Source: Morchella semilibera (taxonomy: Eukaryota > Ascomycota > Pezizomycetes > Pezizales > Morchellaceae). Taken from it: DNA of 64,000 bases. Positions within the stretch are counted from its first letter, which is position 1. Each line of letters begins with the position of its first letter. Below the pieces are notes generated by a model, which was not told where the DNA came from, searched no databases, and saw only the letters and a list, made by a program, of their open reading frames with translations. Below are positions 46,546-58,172 of this stretch, piece by piece. Location: contig WBVU01000017.1 of the NCBI GenBank assembly GCA_009192285.1, positions 496,001 to 560,000 on the forward strand. The letters run 5' to 3'. A program made the position numbers and the translations under genes.

Positions 46546-47532
46546 TGGAGCGGTAAACGGGTCAAAAGTAATTTCACCAACGATTGATAAACTATTTACC
46601 ACCAGTGGCATTAGTGCTGAATTTGAGTCTTTGTGCCAGTATAAATTCTAAGTTTCAGTATTTATGCTATGTTTGTGAATATATATTCGAGGATTAATGC
46701 CAACACTTATAAATACCTGCCTGTCCCGGCGTCTTGGCATCGGTCCCGAGGGCTCGGTAGTCGAAGCGTTGTTGTAATTGTTTAGGAATGGTTAAGCGAG
46801 GAAAGGGTGTGCTAAAGGGAGGGTGTCGTCATTGGATTCTAGGAGGTTCGATGGCGTGATGGATTTGTAATGTAAATAGCGAAGATGGTGGGGAGGAATA
46901 CGAGGTGTGGATGCGACGGATTTCTATGGGCTTCTATGAACTGATGTATGAGTCAAAGCGGACTGGTGGAGGAGAAGTATCAAATAGCAGGGTTAGATGT
47001 TTTTCTTAGTTCTTTCTTTCTTTTCTCTCTGTCTCGTCTTCGTGTTATCTCGGTACATAGGAATCTACTTTTATTTCTAAGCCATAGGTCCTCGTACCCA
47101 AGACCTTCTCCTCTAAAGAGGAAAACCATACCACCTCTCATCATTCTCGTTGAGGTCCATCTGGTCCTCACTTCCTCTGCCCTGTGCTCTTGTGCCCTTG
47201 CCTTTGCCGGTGCCTGTGCTTGTGCCTGCCCGGTGTTGTTCCTGTCTTCGTCGGTCTCCTCGTTACAAAGGCTGTGCTCCTCGAGCTCTTCTGCGTCATC
47301 ATTGTCATCTTCTTCTTTGCGTCGGGTTACTCCGTCACACTGCTACCAGTGGTGAATTTTCCCACCGGTGGACAATGTTTATATATGATTGGCATTACTA
47401 TATAGCCCCTTTTAGCCAGAAAGTCTGTGCTTTTATCCATCTTAAGGTATAAATGTTAGTATTATTTTCACCACTGGTGGTAAAATATTTTACCACCGTT
47501 GGCAAATTACTTTTGACACATTTACCGCACCA
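46546..47532. mobile_element. TIR element (about 374 bp) split by a solo LTR
   Basis: The left end TGGAGCGGTAAACGGGTCAAAAGTAATTT is matched on the opposite strand by TGGTGCGGTAAATGTGTCAAAAGTAATTT, and the similarity continues for about 70 bp to TTTACCACCAGTGG. TA occurs at both flanks (46544-46545, 47533-47534). No coding capacity, so a non-autonomous element of a TA-targeting group. Confidence 0.75.
46732..47339 (+). mobile_element. Solo LTR family A
   Basis: TGTCCCGGCG...TCCGTCACA, 608 bp, flanked by CTGCC (46727-46731) and CTGCT (47340-47344). Confidence 0.88.
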
Positions 47533-48005
47533 TACAACGACGTCACAAGATATAATATCAATATATTAAATTGAAAATATATATTAAAACTTGCTAATCT
47601 TTGATTTAACTAAAGATATTAATATCCTTGAAAATATTCTCAATCTATTTTGAGAAATGCTTTAATAATTAATGAAAAGAAACTTTGATATCAGATCAAC
47701 GAATGATTATACAAAAACTTTTATATAACCTTTACATACATCAACAAGCTTCACCATTTGTAACTGGAGTCTCCTGAGACCAAAATAATATCCTGAGATA
47801 TATGGAATCTTGCTGATGTACTATATTTATAAAATGTAACAAGAAAGCACTTTACATGCGATATATATTGTATATTATAGCTCTAATAGAACTGGAAGGG
47901 AAATTTGGTATCCAAAGTGAATGAGTTATCAAGTCAAAGAGAATGAAAACCAGATGGAGACTTGAATCATAATAAAGTTGTCTTGAGATAACTGATGAGA
48001 ACAAA
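47533..48005. other. AT-rich spacer with one short MITE
   Basis: No gene. AT-rich sequence around the MITE at 47739. Confidence 0.4.
47739..47818. mobile_element. Short MITE (80 bp) of the CATCAGCAAG family
   Basis: CATCAACAAGCTTCACCATTTG...CTTGCTGATG with TA flanks. It belongs to the second subtype (TTACCATTTG arms), also seen at 56105 and 58629. Confidence 0.8.
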
Positions 48006-48108
48006 CATCAGCAAACTCAACTTGTTACTAGAGTCTCCCAACAATCTTCCGGGTCTCCTGAGAGTCTCGTAAGTCTTCTGGATATATTTTGAGTCTCCTG
48101 AAGCTCAA
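48006..48108. mobile_element. Truncated MITE
   Basis: CATCAGCAAACTCAACTTG begins a standard copy. It stops after about 103 bp, where an LTR abuts. Confidence 0.8.
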
Positions 48109-48798
48109 TGTGACAGAGGAACTGAGATGCAACCTGACAAATGACAATGATGATGTAGAAGAACTCGAGGAGCATAGGCAGGAACAATGAGGACACTAGA
48201 CAGACACAATGACAGACACCAGTGACAGCAAAAGCAAGGGCAAAGGCAAAGACAAAAGGAGCGCGGAGCAGTATGGGGAAAACGAAGACCAATTAAGAAT
48301 CAGGGTGAGGATAAGCAGAAACTATAGAGTTACCTTCTGTGAATGTGAGTTTGCAGGCAAGATACTATGGCTATGATCTTATCATATATTCATATATATG
48401 ATAACAGGAAGACGAGACAGAGAGAAAAGAAAGAAAGGAACTAAAGCAAATGTCTACGGCCACTATTTAATATTCTCCCTGTACCAGTCCGCTTATGACT
48501 CATACATCGAACCATAAAAGCCCCTAGAAATCTACTGACATCATACTTCATATTTCTCCCCACTATCTTCCCACGACCTATTACCAATCCTACCTGTAAA
48601 CGAACCTAATGAAAACAAATGACAATAGTCATACCTTACCTCACCCCCTCCTCTCTTAATATAACTACATTAATCCTAACAGCGCTCTCACTACCAAACT
48701 ATCGAGACTGATACCAAGAGACCGAGATAGATCAGGTCCGCTCCTATGACCTAGCTCGTGATAGGCCGAGTTTTCGAAGGATATCAACAATGAAAATA

Positions 48799-48935
48799 CA
48801 TCAGCAAGACTTCATTTGTCTCCTGATGTCTCCTGAGCCTCAGGAGACTCAAAAAATCTCCAGGAGCCTCAGGAGACTCTCAGGAGACCCGGGAGACTGT
48901 TGGGAGATTGCAGTCATAAGTTGAGTTTGCTGATG
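48799..48935. mobile_element. 137-bp MITE
   Basis: CATCAGCAAGACTTC...GTTTGCTGATG with TA flanks, inside gypsy-derived sequence. Confidence 0.9.
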
Positions 48936-49007
48936 TACTGTCGAAGTTCAGGACTATATTCGAGATTGTTTGCTGGCTGTCAAGAGGGTTTCTTATATCC
49001 AACATAC

Positions 49008-49829
49008 TGTGACGGAGAAACCCAACGCAAAGTGGAAGATGATAATGATGACGCAGAAGGACTCAAGGAGAATAGCCAATGTAACAAGAAGACCGACGAG
49101 GACAGGGACAACGCCGGGCAGGTACAAGCACAGGCACTGGCAAAGGCAAAGGCAAGGGCAAGGGCACAAGGGTATAGGGCAGAAAAAGTGAGGGCCAGAT
49201 GGACCTCAACGGAAACGATGAGAGATACTATGGGTTTCCTCTTGTCAAAGGATCGAGTATTTGGTGTGAGAGGCTATGGCTTAGAAATAGGAGTAGATTC
49301 CTATATATCGAGATAAGAGGAAGACGAGACAGAGAGAAAAGAAAGAAAGAACTAAGGAAAACCTCCAACTCCGCTATTTAACACATCTCCCCCACCAGTC
49401 CGCTATGACTCACACTTTCGCTCATAGAATCTCATGGAAACCCCTCGCTACCACACCTCGTATTCCTCCCCACCATCTTTGCTATTTACATTACCAATCC
49501 ATCACGCCATCGAACCTCATGGAACCCAATGACGACACCCCCTCCTCAACATATCTCCTCCTCGCTTATTAATACCCCAACAATCACGACAGTGCTTCGA
49601 CTACCAAACCTACGGGACCGATGCCAAGACGCCGGGACAAGATCCATCACGCTATCGAACCTCCTTGAACCTAATGATGACACCTTCCCCTCAGCACACC
49701 CCTTCCTCGCTCAACAAGCCCTCAACAATCACAACAGTACTTCGACTACTGATTCTTTGGGACCGATGCCAAGATGCCGAGACATACAACTACCAAACTA
49801 TTGGGAACTGTAGCAAGACGCCGAGACAC
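49008..49829 (-). mobile_element. LTR family A followed by partial LTR repeats
   Basis: A 632-bp LTR ends at 49639. A fragment of about 146 bp of the same LTR end follows to 49785, then one of 44 bp to 49829, each ending CCGAGACA. This ladder resembles the duplication at 8304-8426 and may reflect repeated slippage or recombination. Confidence 0.65.
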
Positions 49830-50401
49830 AGATTGAACATTTGTTCCTGGATTTTCTGGGCTCTAAATATTGCACTGTTCAAGAAGTTGAAATCTTGGGA
49901 CATTTTCCTCGCCAACCCATTTGCTTGGCCCTCATTTATCATCTTCGCATGTTATAAAGGTCAAAATGTCATTTGCGGGCGTCCTCTATAGTTGGCTTGA
50001 AAGGGGGACATATTAGTTGTTTCCGAATTCTGATTATTTGTAGCAACTTCAGCAAGTTATAAAATGTTGGTCCAGTTGTCCTGTTGATAGTATATATAGC
50101 TGTGTAGGTATTGTTTCATAATCGCATTCATACTTTCACTTTATTCTCAGTCTGAGGGGTGGAATGCAGTAGAATATCAAGGGGCTATCTTCAAATGTTC
50201 GCAAAAGGTTTTCCAAAACTCAACCGTAAATTGTATTTCTCGATCTGAGACAATAGTTTCCGGTAGCCCATGAAGTTGCCATACTTGTTCCAGGTATAGA
50301 CAAGACAGATCCCTGGATGGATATTTTCTGTAGTAGCAATCAGGGTTTTCATTTTTGTTAACTGATCCGCTACCACCAGTATGGCGTTGAAATTATTGTT
50401 T

Positions 50402-50538
50402 AATCAGCAAATTCAATTTATGACTGGAGTCTCCCAACAGTCTCTCGGGTTTCGTGAGAGTCTCCTGAGACCCCTTGATATTTTTTGGGTCTCCTGAGGC
50501 TTAGGAGACATCAGGAGACAAATGAAGTTTTGCTGATG
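50402..50538. mobile_element. 137-bp MITE in a gypsy pol remnant
   Basis: AATCAGCAAATTC...TTTGCTGATG flanked by TT on both sides. Confidence 0.85.
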
Positions 50539-50551
50539 TTTCTGGAAGCTC

Positions 50552-50630
50552 ACTGTGATGGAGTAACTGGGAAGCAGGATAGAGGTAAACAATGATGACG
50601 CAAAAGGACTCGAGGAGGACAGCCAGGTTA
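50552..50630 (-). mobile_element. LTR fragment
   Basis: TGTGATGGAGTAACTGGGAAGC and following match the start of family-A-like LTRs. It is cut off by the next LTR. Confidence 0.55.
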
Positions 50631-51731
50631 TGACGGACTAACTGGAAGGCAAGAAGGCGGAAGACAATCATGATGTAGAGGAACTCGAGGAGCACTGCCA
50701 GTACAATGAGAACACTGACGAGGATAGGAAGAACACTGGGCGGACCTAAACACAGGCATCAGCGAGGTCAAAGACAAAGGCAAAGGCAAAAGGAGCATGA
50801 GGACCTGATAGACGTCAGCACGAAGGATAACATATTCTATAAGCTTCCTTGCTTTACTGAAGGACGGTTCCAGGATATCGTAGACTATGGCCTGATAACA
50901 GGAGTATATTCCTATATAGCGAAACAGCAGATAAAAGAAACAGAGAGGAAAGAAAGGAAAAACTAAGAAAAACATCTTCCGCCCGTTATTTAACATCATC
51001 CTCCACCAGTCCGATATGACTCAGAACTCAGCTCATCAAAATTAAACCACGGTTGCTTGGTAACGGGACACTCCTCCAAATCCTCGCGCAACGACAACAA
51101 CTACCACTATCAACAATGACCTGCCAGGAGGCTTATTGATAGAATTACAAAAAAACAATGAATGGCCACTGAACAGGAGCGTGTGAGAGTTATAGAAATG
51201 CATGCAGAAGGCAAGAGTTATTGGAAAATCGCCAAAGAAATAGGTGTTTCCAAATCTGAGGTTCAAAGAATAATGTCACAATGGAAAACAAATCGTATAC
51301 TTCAGCCTCCACTACGACCAGTGAAAAGACCTGAGCTAGATGAAAGAGCTAGAAGGCGATTTCAATACTTCAGTGACGCCAATCCATATGCAACATTATG
51401 CAAAATTACAAATGAACTCAATATGCCAGTCTCAAAAAGAATAGTCGGTAATGCTCTACAGAAGGAGAAATATTTTGTCCATTTTGCCAAGAAAAAACTT
51501 TTTTTGAATAGACCCCGTAAGAGAGCTAGGCTCCATTTTGCTAGGGGAAAATACTGGACAAGAATTGTATAGCGGAGAATGATTTTTACCGATGAGATTA
51601 AGGTTGAGTTGGGAATGAGTGGAGGCCAGACAAAGGTACGGACCACCAGGGACAGCACTTGAAGAACAATACTTGAAGCCTGCATTTTCTGGCAAAAAAC
51701 TCTCTATCATGTTCTGGGCTGGTTTTACCTA

Positions 51732-51986
51732 CATCAGCAAACTCAACTTGTGATTGAAGTCTCCCAACAGTCTCCTGAGACCCCCAGATACATCAGCAAG
51801 ACTTCATTTGTCTCCTGATGTCTCCTGAGCCTCAGGAGACTCAAAAAATCTCCAGGAGTCTCAGGAGACTCTCAGGAGAGTTGGGAGACTGTTGGGAGAC
51901 TGCAGTCATAAGTTGAGTTTGCTGATGTATTTTTGAGTCTCCTGAGGCTCAGGAGATATCAGGAGACAAATGAAGTCTTGCTGATG
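51732..51986. mobile_element. MITE carrying another MITE
   Basis: Outer copy (51732-51790 plus 51930-51986) with TA flanks. It is shortened to 116 bp after removal of the inner copy. Removing the whole restores the Tc1 codons for FTYGHHT. Confidence 0.87.
51791..51927. mobile_element. Inner 137-bp MITE
   Basis: Complete copy with TA at 51789-51790 and 51928-51929, inserted in the outer MITE. Confidence 0.92.
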
Positions 51987-52854
51987 TACGGTCATCACAC
52001 CCCTATCGTTGCTCTTAGAAAAAGGAATGAGAATGAGAGGGTAGACAAGAAAGACCACCTTGGAGTCAACTCTGTTCAGTACTGCCATGAAATCCTTGGT
52101 CCTTATATTGTACCTATGGTGGAGGCACTTGACGGACCTGGTAGTGGGAGCCAAACTATAGAAGATGGTGCAAAAATTCATACATCAAGCCATACCAAAA
52201 GGTATAGATTGATGAATGGTGTCTCAAGGTCAGATTGGCCCGCATACTCTCCAGACCTCAATCCCATTGAAGATATTTGGTCTTATTTCAAAGAAGGTTA
52301 AGAAAAGAAATTATATCTACTAGAAAAGTCTCTAGCAAAAGACCAGATTTAATTTCTGTATCTAAAAGAGTTTGGGAGGAGATGCCATGGGAGAGGTTAT
52401 ATCATTATGTAGATATTATGCTAAGGAAAATTACTACTGTCATAAGGTGACATGGGGGTCATACAAGATGGTAGATTAACTCTCTAGATGTACTAGAGTC
52501 TATTCCTAGTTTTATTTTCTATTTTACTGTGTTTCTTGGTTGAGGGTGATCATTTTTGTTGCTGCCGTAAGCATTTTCATGTCGTTGCAAGAGGGGTGTC
52601 CCGTTACCAAATGACCTCGGGTTTAATAGAAATCTCTTATATACACACTGACACCTCGTATTCCTTTCCATCATCTCACCAATTCCAATTACTAATCCTC
52701 CCTGCAACTGAACTTCATAGAATCTAATGACGACACTATTACCTCCGAGTCACTCCATTCCCTCTTCGCTTGACATAACCACATCTGTTACAATAGCGTT
52801 ACCACTACCGAACTATTAGGACTGATGCTACGACGCCAGGATAGATCAGGGCCC

Positions 52855-53551
52855 TATTACGGCGTGGAGTGATACTTGGCAATATTGTGGGAAGAGGGGT
52901 TAGTCAGGAGTTCTCGTATGTTCTTTGGGTTTCGGTTGCAATGGTCTGATTCGGGCATATGGTTTGGGAATAGTGATAAGTGCGGATTCAGATATAAGAG
53001 TCTTGGAAGGTTCTATAGGTTTCTGTACAGGGATGATTGAGTTCATCATCAGGTGTGAATATGAGATATATATAGAGGCCTTGCTCTTGTTTATAGATAG
53101 TTTCTTTTCTCCTCATGCAGCTTTTTTGTCCTTTACTCAATACATACTGTAGGACTCTTTAGCCCCGCCTCGCTTAGTCTCCGATCTATGACATTAGAAC
53201 GCATCCTCTACTGATACCTTTGTCTCCATTGCTTCGTTAGAGAATCCTTATGGACTCGATAACCTACACTTCTCCTCTTTGGTTAACCCTCTACATCCAT
53301 ATATCAGCAAACTCAACTTGTGACTGGAGTCTCCCAACAGTCTCCCAGGTCTCCTGAGAGTCTCCTGAGACTCCTGGATATTTTTTGAGTCTCCTGAGGC
53401 TCAGGAGACATTAGGAGACAAATGAAGTCTTGCTGATGTAGCTCTCGTGCCCTTGCGTACCTCGTCCCTAGTCTCGTCCTGCCTTGCCTTGCTTTGCCTT
53501 TGTACTGTATCTTGGCTTGTCCTTGCCTTTGTCTCCGCCAAGTCCGTGATA
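52855..53551 (+). mobile_element. LTR family B with a MITE inside
   Basis: TATTACGGCGTGGAG...AAGTCCGTGATA, 558 bp without the MITE. Flanks GGCCC and TTCCC match at 3 of 5 bases, so an old duplication is possible. Confidence 0.72.
53302..53438. mobile_element. 137-bp MITE
   Basis: TATCAGCAAACTC...CTTGCTGATG with TA flanks (53300-53301, 53439-53440). Confidence 0.9.
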
Positions 53552-53776
53552 TTCCCTTCCTAGGGCCTAGCTCCTGATAGGTCTAGCTTTTGAAGGATAT
53601 TGACGATGAAAAGATTGTCGAAGCTCAGGAGTGTGTTGTGAATCCGAATCTATCGCTTATTGCCAGGAAGTTTCCTCATATCTCAAATATTGAATTAAAT
53701 ATTCCTTCCATTCGTCATCCTTGTTTCCTTGAATCCAATATTTCCTCCACTTCTCATTCGACTTCTCCCTCTATCT
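53552..53776 (-). pseudogene. Gypsy pol 3' end fragment
   Basis: CTAGGGCCTAGCTCCTGATAGG and the following 200 bp match the region just inside the 3' LTR of gypsy 1, including the chromodomain codons, with many changes. Confidence 0.65.
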
Positions 53777-54200
53777 CTCTAACGGAGTGGGGTCGGGGCA
53801 GGGACAAAGCGGGTAGATTCAGGAACAAGGATAGGGACGGGGTCGGCTCAGGAGATACCCGAGGCGAGGCGGACTCAGGTTCAGGTTCAGGTTCGAGGTC
53901 AGGTTCAGGAACGAGGCGCAGACAGAAGGGCTGAAGCCAAAGTAATGTATAGCTAACAGAAAGAAGACGTTGCCTAGAGAGGCAGAAACATAGGAAAGAA
54001 CGAGCCCTATATATACAACTATTTCCCCACACCAATAACTCATACCATAGAATCCCATAGAAACTCTCCTACTCCCGTACCACCCATACTATTCTCACTA
54101 ACCCCCATCCTTCCTAGTGCTTACATTCCATTACCCGAGCTCCTTCCTAAACCATCATTCTACTTCCGGCATCGACCGATACTATCCAACAACTATTAGG
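53777..54200 (-). mobile_element. LTR-like sequence, family C type
   Basis: TCTAACGGAGTGGGGTCGGGG resembles the reverse of the end of the solo LTR at 11188-11744. It contains a (GGTTCA)n-like stretch. The right boundary is approximate. Confidence 0.45.
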
Positions 54201-55100
54201 GTATCGCACCGGACTACTAGAGTAGTGCTGTGAAGAGCTCAGAGTCCAAAACGCTAACTGCAAAGGCAGAAAGGAATGGGGTCACTTCAGTCTACACGTA
54301 ACTAGAATCTCCGTTGTCCGATGCTAGTCCGACGAGTATAGGAGGTTGTTTAGATTGTGGTAATGCTAACACGAAGATTGGTTCAGGTAGATATTTTCAA
54401 GGATCACTAAGAGCGTATGGAATAGAGGTAATAGATTTATATCGTTAAGACTCTTTCTTCGTCGATGATGATTTCAACAAAGTCGGAGAATGACACTGTA
54501 TTTATATCCCGCGCAAAATGTCACGCGGACTAAAGCTATCATTACAACAAATATGTGGGAGACCCAGAAGACCCTGATAATTGCTAAGGAAACTGAACAC
54601 CAACGCCAATGTTCCCAACGCCTTTTAAATCCCTCATGTTACATCGCGCTACTGCATGCACTCAGTTTTTCGTCAGCGGGGAAGTGCCGGAGTCAGCCTA
54701 CCGGATAACTCCTTAGTACCGGGCCTCGACTTCACTCGCCAACTCCTTCCCCGCATCGTTATCTATCACTAAGGAGCATGGCTCAATATTAGGACTATCA
54801 ACGATTAGGTACCGGAGATGTCGGGTAGTCTTACCTTTCCCTGAGAGGTCACCAGCGTCAGCTTTCTCAAAACCTTTGCCGTTTGATCAGTTTTGGTCTC
54901 CATTGATCCCAAACTTGAACTACTGCCCCCTCATATACCCACCGGTGTCCTGAGCGGCTGTGCCGGCGCTTTGACGCTCCGGGGGTTATTTTCAGGGTCA
55001 AAAACGTGTTTTTTAACTAGTGATTCTGCAACTCCGCAATCTGGCCCATACTGGCACCACTGTACCTCTCTGGGGCCCCGATTGGGAGTTCAGTAGCATA
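54201..55100. other. Unclassified 0.9-kb segment
   Basis: No gene. It starts near GTGCTGTGAAGAGCTCAGAG and contains a TATTTATATCCCGCGC motif that looks like a promoter in an LTR. It could be part of a copia-type or other element, but I see no second copy in the window. Confidence 0.35.
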
Positions 55101-55450
55101 GGGAGGCTTCGGTGGTCTTCCTGTCTCCAAATCCCGTAACAACAACCCTGTTCCGAAGACATTTTGGCGGGAGGCGAGGTGCAGGAGGAGAAGCCGTGAT
55201 ATTCTCTATAGGTGGAGGTGATTCAATAACTTGTCCAAGAATAGGGTCATCGACCAACGGCAATATTAAGGAGACATGGAAAACAGAGTATATCCTCATA
55301 GAGGACGGTAGGTCTAGCTCACAAGCATAGGGATTCACAATTCGTTTCACCGAACATGGACTAATCTGTTTCCAGTCGAGTTTTTTCGAGACTCGTTTCG
55401 TGTTCAGGTTTCCAATTGATAACCAAACTTTATCTCCAACTACGTAATGA

Positions 55451-56081
55451 TGTCCCGGCGTCTTGGCATTGGTCCCGAGAGTTCGGTTGTCGAAGCGCTG
55501 TTGTGATTGTTTAGGAATGGCTAAGCGAGAAGGGGGGTGTGCTGAGGAAAATTGTCGTCATTAGGTTCTGGGAGGTTCGATGGCGTGATGGATTTGTAAT
55601 ATAAACAACGGAGATGGTGGGGAGGAATACAAGGTGTGGATGCGACGGGTTTCTGTGGGTTTCTATGAGCTAATGTTTGAGTCATAGCGGACTGGTGGAG
55701 GAGTAGTGTTAAATAGCTGGGTTAGATGTTTTCTTTAATTCTTTCTTTCTTTCCTCTCTGTCTCGTTTTCCTGTCATCTCGGTACATAGGAATCTACTCC
55801 TATTTCTAAGCCATAGCCTCTCGTACCAAACACGTGATCCTCCGACGAGAGCAAACTCATAGCATCCCTCATCGTTCCCGTTGAGGTCCATCTGGTCCTC
55901 ACTCTCCCTGCTCTGTGCCCTTGTGCCTTTGCTCTTGCTTTTGCCTTTGCCGGTGCCTGTGCTTGTGCCTGCCCGGTGTGACCTTTGTCTTCGTCGGTCT
56001 CCTCGTCGTTAGACTGTGCCCCTCGGGTCCTTCTGCGTCATCATTGTCATCTTCCTCTTTGCGTCAGGTCACTCTGTCGCT
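55451..56081 (+). mobile_element. LTR family A in the decayed gypsy pol
   Basis: TGTCCCGGCGTC...GGTCACTCTGTC. The right end is slightly degraded and no duplication was found. Confidence 0.75.
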
Positions 56082-56093
56082 GGGGAGGGGCTG

Positions 56094-56860
56094 TGTCCTG
56101 GCGTCATCAGCAAGTTTTACCATTTGTGACTGGAATCTCCTGACTCTCCTGACAGTCTCTTGAGTTTCCTGACAGTCTCCTGAGTCTCCTGAGACCCCTG
56201 TTTAAATCTTCCAAGACTTGTAAAATCTTGCTGATGGTCTTGGCATCGATCCCGAGTGTTTGGTGGTCGAAGCACCGTTGTGATTGTTAGGGTAATGTTA
56301 AGTGAGGAAGGGGTGTGCTGAGGAGGGGATGTCGTCATTAGGTTCTAGGAGGTTTGATGGCGTGATTGGTTTGTAATGTAAATAAGGGATATGGTGGGGA
56401 GGAATACGAAGTGTGGTTGTGACGGATTTCCATGGAATTCTATGAACTAATGTATGATTCATAGCGGACTGGTGGAGGAGAGGTGTTAAATAGCGGAGAT
56501 AGATGTTTTCCTTAGTTCTTTTTTTTCTTTTTTCTCTGTCTCGCCTTCCTGTTATTTCAGTACATAGGAATATATTCCTATTTCCAAGCCATAGTTTTTC
56601 TTCTCCAAGCTCTTGTCCTCTGTAAGAGGAAAACTCATAATACCTCTCATCGTTCTCGTTGAGGTCCATCTGACCCTCACTCTCTCTGCTCTGCGTCCTT
56701 GTGCCTTTGCTTTTGCCTTTACCTTCGCCGGTGCCTGTACTTGTGCCTGCCCAGTGTTATCCCTGTCTTTGTCGGTCTCCTTGTCGTGTAAGCTATGCTC
56801 CTCGAGTCTTTCTGCATCATCATTGTCATCTTCTACTTTCCATCAGGTTACTCCATCACA
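56094..56860 (+). mobile_element. Second LTR family A, split by a MITE
   Basis: TGTCCTGGCGT, then the MITE at 56105-56236, then CTTGGCATCG...CTCCATCACA. 633 bp without the MITE. Confidence 0.82.
56105..56236. mobile_element. 132-bp MITE, TTACCATTTG subtype
   Basis: CATCAGCAAGTTTTACC...AATCTTGCTGATG flanked by GT. The LTR reads GGCGTCTTGGC without it, which confirms the 2-bp duplication. Confidence 0.9.
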
Positions 56861-56962
56861 GGCCGGAGTGCAATATAGATTGGCCATTTCTTGTTGTATC
56901 CGTTAAGCTCGGAACATCTCACTCTTTAGAGGGTCGAAGGCTTATGACATCTCCCTTGTCAA

Positions 56963-57099
56963 CAACAGCAAGACTTCATTTGTCTCCTGACATCTCCTGA
57001 GCCTCAGGAGACTCAAAGAATATCCAGGAGTCTTAGGAGACTCTCAGGAGACCAGGGAGACTGCTGGGAGACCCCAGTCACAAGTTGAGTTTGTTGATG
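56963..57099. mobile_element. 137-bp MITE in gypsy pol
   Basis: CAACAGCAAGACTTC...GTTTGTTGATG flanked by AA. Confidence 0.87.
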
Positions 57100-57334
57100 A
57101 ATCCGCTGGTCTGATGTTCATTGGTAATCGTCTTATGTTGGAGGGGTCCAATGGATATTCGAGGATGCATTTTAAAGTTGGCTTGGAAGGGAGACATATT
57201 GGTTGTTTCGGAGATATGGTTATTGGTAGCAAACTCAGCAATTAGTAGGAGACTAGTCCAGTTATCCTGTTGGTAGGACACATAGCTGCATAAATATTAT
57301 TCCATAATCGTATTGGTTCTTTCCGTTTGCTGGT

Positions 57335-57815
57335 TGTCTCTATCAACTATATAAACGAATCAAAAAATGCGTCATTCAGTCTTATCACTTTTAATGTGCT
57401 TTTTAAGGGGATCAAAAACCGAGCAAAAAGGCATCCTTTACTATGGGTAAACGAATCAAAAAATGAATCCTTAGTTCCATTTGATACATTTAAAGTGCTT
57501 TTTCTTATAAAAGTTTAAAAAAAAAGAATTGATCTCCCAAGAAACTGAACTTTACCTATTGCGATTACTTAACCTGAATCTTATCACCTATGCTATCAAA
57601 CAATATATTAATATATTATTTGAGCTGTGTTGAATCGCCAGAGAGGAAAAGCATCAGAAAATTGGTGAGGAAAAGGCATCATGGAAAAGCATCATGAAAA
57701 TTGAATCCGAGTGTCTTTTAAAAAAGCATACCCTCTAAATGAATCAAAGGATTCATTTACCAAAACTGACTATGTGGAAAAACGAATCAAAAGATTCATT
57801 TACATGGCTTGTAGA
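57335..57815. mobile_element. About 480-bp insertion with repeated GAATCAAAA motif
   Basis: Interrupts gypsy pol between sequences matching gypsy 1 near 14705 and 14725. It carries ACGAATCAAAAAATG twice near its left end (57353, 57449) and GAATCAAAGGATTCATTTA / GAATCAAAAGATTCATTTA near its right end. No coding frame. Edges are approximate. Confidence 0.5.
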
Positions 57816-58172
57816 GTGTTTTGGGGATGAAAGGCCGTAGACCATCAACGTGCTATCTCCAAGCGTTCGTAAAGAATCTTCCAAAATTCAGAAATAAATT
57901 GCATCCCACTATCTGAAACAATAGTTTCTGGTAACCTATGAAGCTTTCATACTTGTTTCAGGTATAGACAAAACCAATACCTGGTATCAACATTCTCAGT
58001 GGTCAAGACCAAATATTTCATCTTCGTTTACAGGTCTACTACCACAGGTATGGTGTAAAAACCCTTGCTTTCTGGAAGTCTAGCTCCAAAATCCATAGTC
58101 ATGTCTGTCCACGGTTTCTTGAGCACTAATAGTGATCGTAGAGCTTCCTGTAAAGGGTTATGGCTTGCGTTA

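Larger units (their letters stand above)
48109..50400 (-). mobile_element. Decayed gypsy copy with nested LTRs and MITE
   Basis: LTR at 48109-48729, then internal sequence matching the 3' end of gypsy 1 (GATCAGGTCC..CTAGCTC.TGATAGGCCGAG). Later insertions follow: a MITE and an LTR with trailing fragments to about 49829. From about 49840 to 50400 a pol remnant matches gypsy 1 around 14430-14950 with many stops. Confidence 0.75.
51162..52452 (+). pseudogene. Tc1-type transposase remnant
   Basis: The N-terminal part from ATG 51162 has two helix-turn-helix-like segments (YWKIAKEIGVSKSEVQRIM) and continues to about 51572. MIFTDE at 51581 is the first catalytic region. After a nested MITE pair it continues (FWAGFTYGHHTPIVALRKRN) to a DWPAYSPDLNPIEDIW block at about 52230-52280, the third catalytic region. 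Stops and frameshifts near 51572, 51660 and 52300 inactivate it. Confidence 0.78.
51045..52623 (+). mobile_element. Tc1/mariner-type element
   Basis: Inverted ends AACCACGGTTGCTTGGTAACGG and, from the right, AACCCGAGGTCATTTGGTAACGG continue to ACGGGACACTCCTC/ACGGGACACCCCTC. TA flanks both sides (51043-51044, 52624-52625). Confidence 0.78.
50631..52843 (-). mobile_element. Divergent family-A LTR split by a Tc1 element
   Basis: Starts TATGACGGACTAACTGG, is interrupted at 51045-52623 and ends CGACGCCAGGATA. GATCAGGGCCC, the gypsy internal edge, follows, so it is the LTR of a further decayed copy that continues beyond 53551. Confidence 0.7.
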
